DNA from: Treponema sp. UBA3649
Lineage (GTDB): Bacteria > Spirochaetota > Spirochaetia > Treponematales > Treponemataceae
Direction of reading: 5' to 3'
Assembly (NCBI GenBank): GCA_002373325.1
Contig: DFKI01000149.1
Location: forward strand, 1-27,961
DNA: 27,961 nucleotides
This document shows, one piece after another, positions 1-8,167 of this stretch (positions are counted from its first letter, which is position 1; every line of letters starts with the position of its first letter). The translations under genes were made by a program, and so were the position numbers. Under the pieces are notes generated by a model. That model had not been told where the DNA came from, searched no databases, and saw only the letters and a program-made list of their open reading frames with translations.

Positions 1-2
1 AA

Positions 3-296
3 CCGTCCTATTCCACGAATTCTCAGAGCATGATGTATGGACCTGTTTCAGCAAATGTCGGCGGCTATAGTATTTCACCCAACAATGGCTACAGCAGCTC
101 AGCGTACACATCTTCCTATTATAAGGTCAGTGCCATAGGACAACTGAGCTACACGACATTGTGTAAAAGAAGACAGACCAGCCTGAGTACCGGCGGCTAT
201 ACATACACCGATATTACAAGATCTGGAACTTATACCTTTGAGTACGGAGGATATTACACCATTGACTGCACGACAGGAGGCGTAACTAAGAATTAG
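3..296 (+). CDS. 3' end of an unidentified gene, truncated by the window edge
   Basis: An open frame runs in from the left edge and stops with TAG at 294-296. It encodes 97 residues rich in Ser, Tyr, Gly and Thr, with alternating polar and aromatic residues, as in a beta-rich exported or surface protein. The internal ATG at 30-32 has no ribosome site, so it is not taken as the start. The methyltransferase gene on the other strand ends at 298, so the two genes converge with one base between their stop codons. I recognise no domain. A chance open frame is possible, but the composition looks like a real secreted-protein C-terminus. Confidence 0.45.
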   Translation, partial: PSYSTNSQSMMYGPVSANVGGYSISPNNGYSSSAYTSSYYKVSAIGQLSYTTLCKRRQTSLSTGGYTYTDITRSGTYTFEYGGYYTIDCTTGGVTKN

Positions 297-297
297 A

Positions 298-1041
298 TTA
301 CCACCTGAAAACTGCGACGAAGCTTCCACGCCCCTTTCCGAAAGACGCGAACATTTTTCCCCTGAACGATGACTTTTTCAACTCGGCTGCAATGGGAAAT
401 TCTCCGAGCACCTGATAGGAGTTGTCCATGCCTGAAATCTCCTTCGCGGAATCTGCCGTCCATTTGAAATCCTTTGAATCAGAGCTTCCGTCCGCAAAAT
501 CAGCCACGAGATAGCCTGTGGGGAAGGATGTGCGCAGGACCTCAAGCATCTTTTTGACCTCATCGGAAGAAAGATACATGGAAAGTCCCTCGGCAATCAC
601 TATGGCGGGTTTGTCCTTCCTTATGAAAACCGACCAGTCATGCTCAGTCGCGCTTCCCTCAAGCATCGTGACACGAACCTGATTTCCGAAAGCCTTTTTT
701 CTCGCCGTGATGATTTTTGGAAGATCCACATCGTACCAGAAAATCTTTCCGTTGTCCACGCGGGCAAAACGGTTGTCAAATCCGCATCCGAGATTTATCA
801 CGGTGGCATCCTCGTTCCGGGAAAGAAGACTTGAAACCTCCCTGTCGATGATGAGTGTCCTCGCTATGATTTTCTCGCCTTCAATGAAGGAGTTGTATTT
901 TTTCGTGTTGATTTCAAGAGCCTGGGTGATTTCCAGAGCCTTCTGATCCTTTAGCCTTGCGTTTTCCTTTTCCGTTTCCATGGCACGAGCCGAAAGTAGA
1001 GAAAGCTCGTTCTTGTCTATGTCACCAATCTGTATGTCCAT
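298..1041 (-). CDS. Class I SAM-dependent O-methyltransferase, leucine carboxyl methyltransferase (LCM) family
   Basis: A 247-residue cytoplasmic protein. The SAM-binding motif INLGCGFDNR lies at about residues 82-91, followed by the acidic-loop motif WYDVDLP at 102-108 and IAEGLSMYL at 149-157. This order is typical of the LCM / COG3315 family, which methylates carboxyl or hydroxyl groups of small molecules or protein C-termini. The substrate cannot be read from sequence. An N-terminal helical region (about 10-60) precedes the Rossmann fold. The ATG at 1041 has a strong GGAGG site seven bases upstream. The gene lies 42 bp downstream of the SH3-like protein gene and is probably the last gene of an operon starting near 3078. 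Confidence 0.85.
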   Translation of the reverse strand: MDIQIGDIDKNELSLLSARAMETEKENARLKDQKALEITQALEINTKKYNSFIEGEKIIARTLIIDREVSSLLSRNEDATVINLGCGFDNRFARVDNGKIFWYDVDLPKIITARKKAFGNQVRVTMLEGSATEHDWSVFIRKDKPAIVIAEGLSMYLSSDEVKKMLEVLRTSFPTGYLVADFADGSSDSKDFKWTADSAKEISGMDNSYQVLGEFPIAAELKKSSFRGKMFASFGKGRGSFVAVFRW

Positions 1042-1083
1042 TTTTTTACCTCCAAAATCAATTTATAGGGCATCTTGAAAAAA

Positions 1084-2235
1084 TCATTCTTCGCCCGTGG
1101 TTCCGCTTGTCTTTGCGCTTGGCTCATCATTCCCGCTGACATTCCCGGACGATTCAGAATCCGACCCCGAAGTTGAGTCAGAATCCGAAGCAGAATGTTC
1201 ATCCCCGGCCTCCCCGCCTTCATCAAGGAGCTCCTCGTCCTCAACCTCCTCCTCAATCAGAGTAAGGTATCCTCCGAAAATCCACCCGTCGATTCCATTC
1301 GCGACACCGTAATACCAGGAATCGGTGTTTCCGTCGAAAGTCTGTGTGGCAAGGGTCTTCCTTATGGCGATGAATTCCTCCTCGAACTCAAGCCTGCCCA
1401 AAGTCTTCCCGGATTTTGACGGAATGTCACGTATGTTCAGATAGTCATCCTCAACCAAGTAGGTGAATTTCTGCGGATAAATGTCCATAACCCCGGCAAG
1501 TGAAAGGTCGGTTGCCCTGAGAGTCCTCATCTCGGCTTCCCCAATCAGCTCAAGAACGCTTCCCGAAACATTGAGGTCGCGGAGAGTGGAAACAAGATCA
1601 GTCCTGAGTTTCTGATTGCTGCTCGCGTTGATTTTTCGGAGTGTCCTCAGAGCCGTAATGTCGTCCCTGTTCGTGCTGATTTTCTCGGTCTTCACATATC
1701 CGCTTCTTTGGGATGATGAGGCGTCGTCATAGTACGTGATATAGGACATCTCCTTTCCGCCCGCGATTTTGAAAGTTCCCTTAAGGCATACGACCTTGCT
1801 TCTTGAGAGCACAAGGCTTGTGATGTCGGCAGGATTTTTCGTCCTATAAAGACATGCGTTCTCGCTAGTAACAACGGCAGGAATTCCACCGGCACAGATT
1901 GAGGAGGAAAAAACATAAAAGTCCCCCTCAGAGTCTCCGCCCCCGTCGTAGCTGATTTTTGAAAAGTCCTGCGTGGTTTTTCTGTTCCACGAAAGCTTGA
2001 TTTCCGCGCTCACAGACTCAGGAATCTGTTTTCCGCCGTCTTCCACAAGATAAAGTCCAACAGTGCTTCCGGCATTGAGCTCGCTTTTGGTTCCGCTCAT
2101 CGACCCGTCATCCGAAAGAGTCCAAAGCTCGGTCTCCTCCCTTATCACAGTGGCATCGACCTTATCCTGAGCCATGGAAAAAAAGGGGAGAAAAATCAAG
2201 GTCAAAGGGGCCAAAACATTTTTCATCTTCACCAT
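1084..2235 (-). CDS. Exported protein with bacterial SH3-like domains and an acidic Ser-rich tail
   Basis: A protein of about 383 residues. The start at 2235 is chosen because GGAG (2248-2245) sits nine bases before it; the frame also has ATGs at 2250 and 2226. The start overlaps the stop of the upstream lipoprotein gene (TGA, 2231-2229), implying translational coupling. Residues 1-23 form a signal peptide (basic start, hydrophobic core, SMAQ at the likely cleavage site, no lipobox Cys). An SH3b-like domain covers about 257-327 (LNIRDIPSKSGKTLG, then DGWIFGGYL). Weaker SH3-like repeats may fill the N-terminal half. The last 55 residues are Glu-, Asp-, Ser- and Gly-rich and probably disordered. 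SH3b domains commonly bind cell-wall or surface ligands; the ligand here is unknown. Confidence 0.78.
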   Translation of the reverse strand: MVKMKNVLAPLTLIFLPFFSMAQDKVDATVIREETELWTLSDDGSMSGTKSELNAGSTVGLYLVEDGGKQIPESVSAEIKLSWNRKTTQDFSKISYDGGGDSEGDFYVFSSSICAGGIPAVVTSENACLYRTKNPADITSLVLSRSKVVCLKGTFKIAGGKEMSYITYYDDASSSQRSGYVKTEKISTNRDDITALRTLRKINASSNQKLRTDLVSTLRDLNVSGSVLELIGEAEMRTLRATDLSLAGVMDIYPQKFTYLVEDDYLNIRDIPSKSGKTLGRLEFEEEFIAIRKTLATQTFDGNTDSWYYGVANGIDGWIFGGYLTLIEEEVEDEELLDEGGEAGDEHSASDSDSTSGSDSESSGNVSGNDEPSAKTSGTTGEE

Positions 2236-2972
2236 CTTATGTCGCTCCATTGCCTGAGTTCCTCGATAGTATCCGAAAGCTCGGCAAGAGTCTCGTTCGA
2301 CGCATTTCCGGACTCAAGCAGCTCGCTGTATTTTTTTGTGACCTGAATCAAAGAGACACGCTCGGGACTTTGGTCAAGCTGTATGCTTTTCAAAAATCCC
2401 TCAATCAGAGTGGAGGCGTTTCCAAGCCTGATTTTGATTTTCTGGAATTTATCGGCGTCAGGAAATCCATCAGGATTCGGGAAGTCGGCGTAGATTGCAA
2501 GAAGCATGTCGGGTAAAAGCTTTGTCCTTCCCTGAGAGTTGAAATCCGGTTTGTCAAAGATAAAAATATCGGAGCCGGTCTCATAAGTGCATCCGGGATG
2601 TGCGTTGATTGCAAGTTCATTTATATCTGCCCAGAGAATCCGTTCCGAAAGATCGTCCTCCAGATTGACTCTGACAAATATGTTCTTGGCCTCGTCCACT
2701 TTTGATTCCGGCAATCCCTTGTCCGACTCCTTGTCGCTTATCGGGGCAAATACGGCGCTTCCTTCAACGGCTGCAAGGCTTCTGCTGAATCCACCGTCCA
2801 AATTTTCCTCATAATAAAAGTCTCCCAGCATGACGCAGGGAATGTCGGTGATTTTTTCTTCCTCCACTTCGACGCTTTCTTCCTCTTCGTCTTCAACGAC
2901 CACGGGTTCTTTTTTCGTACAGGCACTAAGCATAATAAGCAATATTAATAGAAGGAATTTGATTTTTTTCAT
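2229..2972 (-). CDS. Acidic lipoprotein, unknown function
   Basis: A 247-residue lipoprotein. The N-terminus MKKIKFLLL leads into the lipobox LSAC with Cys18, followed by a strongly acidic linker (about 20-42, mostly Glu, Asp and Val). The frame stays open upstream to 3113, but ATG 2972 has AGGAG six bases before it and a good promoter lies at 3085-3113, so longer versions would begin inside the promoter. The mature part has a segment around residues 135-150 (DIFIFDKPDFNSQGRTKLLP) resembling an SH3-like strand pattern, as in its downstream neighbour. It is the first gene of the 2972-298 operon, and its stop overlaps the next gene. No enzymatic motif is visible. Confidence 0.82.
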   Translation of the reverse strand: MKKIKFLLLILLIMLSACTKKEPVVVEDEEEESVEVEEEKITDIPCVMLGDFYYEENLDGGFSRSLAAVEGSAVFAPISDKESDKGLPESKVDEAKNIFVRVNLEDDLSERILWADINELAINAHPGCTYETGSDIFIFDKPDFNSQGRTKLLPDMLLAIYADFPNPDGFPDADKFQKIKIRLGNASTLIEGFLKSIQLDQSPERVSLIQVTKKYSELLESGNASNETLAELSDTIEELRQWSDIRW

Positions 2973-3084
2973 TTTTAACTCCTGTAAAAACTCCTTTTTA
3001 GTGCGTCGCATAAAGACAACAGATTTCCACCGCTTAAAAAACACCGGGGAATCCTGAAAAATGAGTTTTTTGAGATTCTCTATA

Positions 3085-3113
3085 ATTATAGTGGATTTTT
3101 CACAAAAATTCAA
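3085..3113 (-). promoter_or_regulatory. Promoter for the acidic lipoprotein operon
   Basis: On the minus strand, TTGAAT (3113-3108), a 17-bp spacer and TATAAT (3090-3085) form a sigma-70 type promoter. The predicted start of transcription near 3078 leaves a leader of about 105 nt before the ATG at 2972. The -10 lies within a 10-bp palindrome (3081-3090). Confidence 0.7.
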
Positions 3114-3149
3114 CGCTTCAAAATTTTTTTCTGTATAAAAATATTTTCC

Positions 3150-3178
3150 ATGACAGCTTTAGTGTTTTGTGCTATAAT
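3150..3178 (+). promoter_or_regulatory. Promoter for the plus-strand giant lipoprotein
   Basis: ATGACA (3150-3155), a 17-bp spacer ending in TGC (an extended -10) and TATAAT (3173-3178). Predicted start near 3185, about 60 nt before the ATG. The same -35 and spacing precede the four other giant lipoproteins in this window. Confidence 0.75.
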
Positions 3179-3244
3179 TTAAGGTAAATAAAGTCTTTTT
3201 CTTCCATGCAATGCCGCCTAATGACCATTTTTGAGGGGGAACCC

Positions 3245-6200
3245 ATGAAAAAAATACGAAATTTTGTAAGATGTCTTCTGTGTATGTTGGAAGGGGTGTT
3301 TTGTATAATGCTTTTGACGTGCACAAACTTCCTTAATGGAGCGGAAATCAAAGAGCAGATTGAAGAGGAAATAGCTTATGCGAAGGCACCGAAATTCGAA
3401 ATCCGCTGTGCTGTGGATTCAAATGAATATGGTCAAATCTATCCGCAGACAGTAACTGTAATAAAGGGAGAGACTTTTTCGCTTGAGTTTACGAAAAATC
3501 CTGCCGCAATATTCAATGGCTGGGTGTGTGTTGACCAGGATACGGGCGAAATCCTTGAGGATGCCGTAATTTTCAGCGATGAAAGAAATGTCGATTCCAG
3601 ATATACCGTCAATGCAAAATTAAATTGCGAAAAGAGCAATCTTATTATAAAGCCGTTCTGCTATCTTGAAAAAGAGGCTGTGCCGCTTCCTCCTACAATA
3701 AAAACAGTCCGTGTGGCAAAGACCAGAGAGGACGCCTTGAACGGAACGAACCTTATACCGCTTGAAGACTTTGTTTATTATGCGAAGAAGTCAAATTTTG
3801 GTGACAGTGCGGAAGCCGTAAACAAAAACATAGACGATCATCATGTAAAAAGCGTGTGGTTCTATATGGAGGCGACTGATGCAGGAAGCGGGGTAGGCTC
3901 CATTTCGGTAAAGGAGACTTTTCTCCGGCAGACTGACGGTACGGAACTTTTGTATCAGAGCTATTTCACGACGACTTATTTAAACGACAAGTCAAACAGC
4001 ATTGCGGATGTCTTTGAGTTGAATTTCAAATGCCCCATCGACGGCGTTGTAAGATTGAATTTCATTGCGACCGACCGTGCGGGAGAAAGTGCCGTAAGTG
4101 ATTTTTCAGTGGATTTGGTAAAAGACACCGTGTTTGAAATGCCTGTTTGTTGTCTCAAAAACACCATTGACTTTCCTGATGAAACAACTGGCATGGTTGA
4201 TTATAATTTTATTATCCCCACGGTTGACAAATACACAAGTTTTATAACTGACATGGATGGAACTGAGCATAAGGAGGGGTTCGGAGCCCCGTATAATTAC
4301 TATACCAGTAATGAGTATATAGAATATATAGGAAGACTCGCTAAGCTTGTGAGTGTTGAAACCGGCTATAGCGAGGATAGTCTTTCCCCTGTTCCAAGCG
4401 AGAGCCTCACTTTCTGCGAAGGCTTGGAAACTTATATCGGTTTGAGGAAAGTTAAAGGTGATATGTACCGTTGCAAGATAAGGGCTGATTCAAACAGGGA
4501 CACTTATATAAGGATTGTGGCGTCCGATATGATTGGAAATGAGTATAGCTATGTTAATCTCATACCAAGGGCTGTCTCGGTGGTTTCATGTGAGGAGGCT
4601 ATGGTTACTCATAATTACTGGGGGGCTCTCACTGGCATAGAATATCCATCTGAAGGTATACCAGGCTATATCTTGAAATTTGATTATCAGCCAACTGGCG
4701 TATTTGCTTTTTGGGTTAAGCAGAATGAGGACGGGTCAATTGACCATGATGTTTTAAAAGGCGGAGAAAAAGATTTTCGCAGGTTTGAGCAGGAAAATCC
4801 TTTGATCATTGGAAAAAAATCATTAGAGGCAGGGCATTTTCTTAGGTATAAGGAAAGTGATTCCGGCTTGAATTTGGAAGCTGCATATATTTCTGACTTT
4901 GAGGACGGCATATACAATATTTATTCCATTGCTATATATGGTAACTATACTTTTTCTTGTGTTGGAAAACCCTTTACCGTCTATAAAGGAGTTGAAAAGC
5001 CCGACCTTCCGCCTATTACGGATTCCGACCTGCCGTCTTCCTTTACCGTGGCTTTTGATCCTCCTGTTTTAAACGCGGGAAAAAGAAGCGTTCACATACG
5101 CTATCCTGAAAATTTTACGCCTAATCCGAACTTGATGTACAAGGTTCATTACAGGCATGATGCAAATCCGTCAATCGGCATTCAGGCCCTTGATGACTAT
5201 GCGGCCAAGCTGGATTTTGAAGTTCCGACCCATTATACAAGCTATACTTTCAGCATTGTGGCATATAATTTAGCCGGGGACTCAAGGGAAAGTTCATTTA
5301 CCGCATCCGAGACGGAAACATTCTATGACAATGTGGTTCCAGAGTCTCAGTATAAGTGGGTGGAGCATTGGTATTGTAAAACTCCGAACGGACTGATTTA
5401 CAACTATGATATGTTTTGTGACGATCATCCAGGCTTGTTTTATGACGATTACTCAGGTTTGTATGAAAATGAGAATGGTAAAATTTCCGTGCAGTATTTT
5501 TACAGTAGCAATGGTATAAATCCTTCTGAAATTGACTGGTCTTCTGATCGTGTGCGGATTACTGAATATGACGGTGGAGATTATATTGCGTTTCCTTTTG
5601 ACGGAAATCGGGGGAATTACCTGTATTTTAAAGTCCATGACAAAAATGGAAACTATTTGGTGGACTATGACGACAACTTTATTGGATATAGGGGTGTTGT
5701 CTCGTATGATGTTTCTCCTGTTACGTTTTCGCATAAAAACAATACATTTACTGTGGCCGGCGCAAGTTCTTGTTTGGATGACTCAAATTGGGGGGCATAT
5801 ATTGTGGCTCAATATTTTGATGATGGAAAATGGAAAGCGACGCGCCAAATGAATGATGATTATGGCTATGATGATATGGAAAAAACATCCGAGTCCGAAA
5901 AGACCTTTTCATACAGCCCGACTTTTACGGACAGTGAAAGGGATTGTTTTGTGCGGCTGCAACCATGGACAGATGTTGGTTATGGAGAATTTTTTGCCCC
6001 TGTCTATATCTATCCAAAGTACTACACGCAAAATCTTACTTGCGACTTGAAAAATTTCATGCAGGGAAGCATGGGGCTTGCTGTTCTGGCTGACAATCCT
6101 GTTCTTGTGCACACTTTCTACAGCACGATGAACCTTGGAAACACCGTTGAAGACTGGCTCTACGGCGGCATTGAAACAGGTACCGTGCAAAAATCAAAGT

Positions 6201-6313
6201 CTTTCACATACGGAAACGAGTATCTTGCGGAAATCCCTGAGGGCAAATATTACACTACAATCATCCATTTTGCTGACGGCACTACGGTAATGACCGGTGT
6301 AAACAAAAAGTAG
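3245..6313 (+). CDS. Giant lipoprotein, type I (1022 aa), NFLNGAEIK family
   Basis: A large surface-type lipoprotein. ATG 3245 follows GAGGGGGA at 3233-3240; upstream in-frame starts lack a site. The signal peptide has the lipobox LLTC with Cys26, then the family signature TNFLNGAEIK and a short Glu-rich helix. Residues about 45-145 resemble the divergent InlB B-repeat fold (Gly-rich turn, hydrophobic strand, Phe-x-Gly-Trp). Residues about 590-690 look like a fibronectin type III-type beta-sandwich. The C-terminal 85 residues (LVHTFYST near the start, FADGTTVM near the end) match those of the 14003 and 21593 genes. It probably acts as an adhesin or ligand-binding surface protein; the ligand is unknown. 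It is the only family member on the plus strand, has no poly-G tract in the signal peptide, and stands apart from the array. Confidence 0.85.
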   Translation: MKKIRNFVRCLLCMLEGVFCIMLLTCTNFLNGAEIKEQIEEEIAYAKAPKFEIRCAVDSNEYGQIYPQTVTVIKGETFSLEFTKNPAAIFNGWVCVDQDTGEILEDAVIFSDERNVDSRYTVNAKLNCEKSNLIIKPFCYLEKEAVPLPPTIKTVRVAKTREDALNGTNLIPLEDFVYYAKKSNFGDSAEAVNKNIDDHHVKSVWFYMEATDAGSGVGSISVKETFLRQTDGTELLYQSYFTTTYLNDKSNSIADVFELNFKCPIDGVVRLNFIATDRAGESAVSDFSVDLVKDTVFEMPVCCLKNTIDFPDETTGMVDYNFIIPTVDKYTSFITDMDGTEHKEGFGAPYNYYTSNEYIEYIGRLAKLVSVETGYSEDSLSPVPSESLTFCEGLETYIGLRKVKGDMYRCKIRADSNRDTYIRIVASDMIGNEYSYVNLIPRAVSVVSCEEAMVTHNYWGALTGIEYPSEGIPGYILKFDYQPTGVFAFWVKQNEDGSIDHDVLKGGEKDFRRFEQENPLIIGKKSLEAGHFLRYKESDSGLNLEAAYISDFEDGIYNIYSIAIYGNYTFSCVGKPFTVYKGVEKPDLPPITDSDLPSSFTVAFDPPVLNAGKRSVHIRYPENFTPNPNLMYKVHYRHDANPSIGIQALDDYAAKLDFEVPTHYTSYTFSIVAYNLAGDSRESSFTASETETFYDNVVPESQYKWVEHWYCKTPNGLIYNYDMFCDDHPGLFYDDYSGLYENENGKISVQYFYSSNGINPSEIDWSSDRVRITEYDGGDYIAFPFDGNRGNYLYFKVHDKNGNYLVDYDDNFIGYRGVVSYDVSPVTFSHKNNTFTVAGASSCLDDSNWGAYIVAQYFDDGKWKATRQMNDDYGYDDMEKTSESEKTFSYSPTFTDSERDCFVRLQPWTDVGYGEFFAPVYIYPKYYTQNLTCDLKNFMQGSMGLAVLADNPVLVHTFYSTMNLGNTVEDWLYGGIETGTVQKSKSFTYGNEYLAEIPEGKYYTTIIHFADGTTVMTGVNKK

Positions 6314-6319
6314 CATCCC

Positions 6320-6348
6320 TTGAATTTACTTCCATTATCTGCTAGACT
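6320..6348 (+). promoter_or_regulatory. Promoter for hisH and the hisHF-clpSA-aat run, probably leaderless
   Basis: TTGAAT (6320-6325), a 17-bp spacer ending TGC, and TAGACT (6343-6348). Transcription would start at about 6355-6356, on or next to the ATG of hisH. This fits the absence of a ribosome site there and argues against the TTG at 6320 as a start codon, because it is part of the -35. Confidence 0.6.
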
Positions 6349-6355
6349 TTTTCCT

Positions 6356-7021
6356 ATGACTGGTATTGTTGATTATAATGCGGGAAATATTAAGAGCGTG
6401 GAGCGTGCGTTGAACTCACTTAACGCGCCCTACGTTCTTTCCAAAAATCCGCTTGACTTAAAGGATGTGGACAGAATCATTTTCCCCGGAGTCGGAGAAG
6501 CCTCTTACGCGATGGAGCAGCTCAGGCTCACGGGATTCGACTCTTTTTTGAAGGATTGGGCCGCATCGGGAAAAGCACTCATGGGAATCTGCCTTGGCTC
6601 ACAGATTATCTTTGACTACAGCGAGGAAGGCGACGTGAAGTGTCTCGGACTTCTTCCGGGGATTATCCGCCATCTGCCGAAAATCTGGAAGGAGACTTCC
6701 CCCACGGATGACGAGCACAAGGACGTGCCCCTTTTGAAATCTTCCCTGAAATGCCCCCACATGGGATGGAACGACATCAGCTTTGCGAACGGCTCCTCCA
6801 GACTTCTTGACGGAGTTCGCGAGGGAACGGATTTTTATTTCGTGCATTCCTACGTGATTCAGCCTGACGACGCGGAGGTCATCAAGGGATTCGCCTGCTA
6901 CGGGACCATGATTCCTGCCGTGGTGGAAATGGACAACATAACGGCTTTCCAGTTTCATCCCGAAAAATCAGGTGAGAGCGGACTGAAGATTCTCAGGAAT
7001 TTCGTCTCGATGCAAAGCTGA
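6356..7021 (+). CDS. hisH: Imidazole glycerol phosphate synthase, glutamine amidotransferase subunit HisH
   Basis: HisH hydrolyses glutamine and passes ammonia to HisF, which converts PRFAR to imidazole glycerol phosphate and AICAR in histidine biosynthesis. The 221-residue class I amidotransferase starts MTGIVDYNAGN, as expected. It carries the nucleophile Cys79 in GICLGSQ, and His201 and Glu203 in FQFHPEKSG. PHMGWND is the usual HisH motif before the active-site face. About 20 extra, mostly charged residues precede it (about 113-135), making the protein slightly longer than the usual 200-210. The start at 6356 is chosen by homology and by the promoter just upstream; no Shine-Dalgarno site is visible. 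hisF follows after 67 bp. Confidence 0.95.
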   Translation: MTGIVDYNAGNIKSVERALNSLNAPYVLSKNPLDLKDVDRIIFPGVGEASYAMEQLRLTGFDSFLKDWAASGKALMGICLGSQIIFDYSEEGDVKCLGLLPGIIRHLPKIWKETSPTDDEHKDVPLLKSSLKCPHMGWNDISFANGSSRLLDGVREGTDFYFVHSYVIQPDDAEVIKGFACYGTMIPAVVEMDNITAFQFHPEKSGESGLKILRNFVSMQS

Positions 7022-7088
7022 GAATTTTATGACAACCTCTAAAAACTGAAGTTTTTACTGGTTCCCTTATTTTATAACGGAGGCCTCT

Positions 7089-7853
7089 GTGCTTAAAAAG
7101 AGAATTATAGTTTGCCTAGACGTGAAGGACGGACGCACGACCAAGGGCGTTAAATTTCAGAACAATCTTGACATCGGCGATCCGGTGGAAATGGCCGAGG
7201 AATACTACAGGCAGGGTGTGGACGAGCTTGTTTTCTATGACATCATAGCATCCGCGAGAGGCAGAGGACCCATCCTAGATTTGATTTCCCGGGTCGCGAG
7301 CAAGGTTTTCATCCCCTTCTGCGTTGGAGGCGGAATAGGGACTTTGGACGACATACGATCTACCATCCTTGCCGGAGCCGAAAAAGTGTCGCTCAACAGT
7401 CAGGCGGTGAAAAATCCGGATCTGATCAGGGAAGGAGCGAGAGTTTTCGGAAACCAGTGCATAGTGCTCGGAATGGACGCGGCAAGAGACTCATCCTTTC
7501 CTTCAGGATACCGGGTCTACATAAACGGAGGAAGAATCGCCATGGACCTTGACGCGAGGGAATGGGCAATCCGTGCGGTGGAGCTTGGAGCGGGTGAGAT
7601 TGTCCTTAACTCGATGGACGCAGACGGTACGCGCGACGGATATGAAATCAACCTGACGAAAATGATAAGCGAGGCGGTTCCAGTTCCGGTGATTGCATCG
7701 GGAGGAGGAGGAAAACCAGAGCATCTTGTAAAAGTACTGAGCGACGGAAAGGCGGACGCTGCGTTGATTGCGAGCATGGTCCACTCAGGCGAATATACTG
7801 TGGGCACAATCAAAAAAGCGCTCGATGAAGCCGGTGTGCCAGTGAGGTTGTGA
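7089..7853 (+). CDS. hisF: Imidazole glycerol phosphate synthase, cyclase subunit HisF
   Basis: The (beta/alpha)8-barrel partner of HisH, making imidazole glycerol phosphate and AICAR from PRFAR and ammonia. The 254 residues match the family length. Catalytic Asp11 (CLDVKDG) and Asp130 (VLGMDAARD) are present, as are the phosphate-binding loops FCVGGGIGT and IASGGGGKP. The start is GTG 7089, with GGAGG at 7079-7083 five bases upstream. No other his gene is in the window, so the rest of the pathway must be elsewhere or absent. An AT-rich inverted repeat lies in the gap after hisH (7040-7057). The stop overlaps or abuts the clpS start, so the two are probably co-translated. Confidence 0.96.
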   Translation: MLKKRIIVCLDVKDGRTTKGVKFQNNLDIGDPVEMAEEYYRQGVDELVFYDIIASARGRGPILDLISRVASKVFIPFCVGGGIGTLDDIRSTILAGAEKVSLNSQAVKNPDLIREGARVFGNQCIVLGMDAARDSSFPSGYRVYINGGRIAMDLDAREWAIRAVELGAGEIVLNSMDADGTRDGYEINLTKMISEAVPVPVIASGGGGKPEHLVKVLSDGKADAALIASMVHSGEYTVGTIKKALDEAGVPVRL

Positions 7854-7858
7854 GCGTC

Positions 7859-8167
7859 ATGGGTTTTAAAGAGGACATTTCATTCGGTACAAAGGAAAGC
7901 AAGCGACTTCAGCCCCCCTCCGATTACAAGGTGATTTTACTGAACGATGACTACACCACGAAGGATTTTGTGGTCGACGTGCTCAAGAAAATCTTCCACA
8001 AAGAAGAGGCGGAGGCAGTCAGAATAATGGAAACCGTCCATAGATCGGGAAGCGGGGTCGCGGGAATCTACGCTTACGACATAGCGCGCACGAGGGCAAA
8101 ACTCACGATGCAACTGGCGACCAAGGAGGGATTTCCCCTTCAGTGCAAGATTGAGAAGGTTCCATGA
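7859..8167 (+). CDS. clpS: ATP-dependent Clp protease adaptor ClpS
   Basis: ClpS recognises destabilising N-terminal residues (Leu, Phe, Tyr, Trp) and hands the protein to ClpA. The 102-residue form (ATG 7859, AGTGAGG 11 bases upstream) has Asn29-Asp30-Asp31 in LLNDDYTT and His61 in VHRSGSG. The Asn-to-His spacing of 32 equals that of E. coli ClpS (N34, H66), so the N-degron pocket looks intact. GTG 7850, overlapping the hisF stop, is an alternative start adding three residues, but its spacing to the ribosome site is only two bases. The gene overlaps clpA by 4 nt (ATGA). Confidence 0.94.
   Translation: MGFKEDISFGTKESKRLQPPSDYKVILLNDDYTTKDFVVDVLKKIFHKEEAEAVRIMETVHRSGSGVAGIYAYDIARTRAKLTMQLATKEGFPLQCKIEKVP

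Noticed and set aside
2973..3113. N-terminal extension of the acidic lipoprotein frame up to 3113
   Set aside because: It would begin within the -35 box, and the lipoprotein signal with AGGAG site starts at 2972.
7040..7057. Inverted repeat TAAAAACT/AGTTTTTA between hisH and hisF
   Set aside because: Almost entirely A-T with a two-base loop; too weak to be a terminator inside a likely operon.
6356..7853. HisH/HisF pair of the surface-sugar amidation type (WbpG-linked)
   Set aside because: Both have canonical catalytic residues and no WbpG-like or sugar-nucleotide gene is nearby; the histidine pathway enzyme is the simpler reading.
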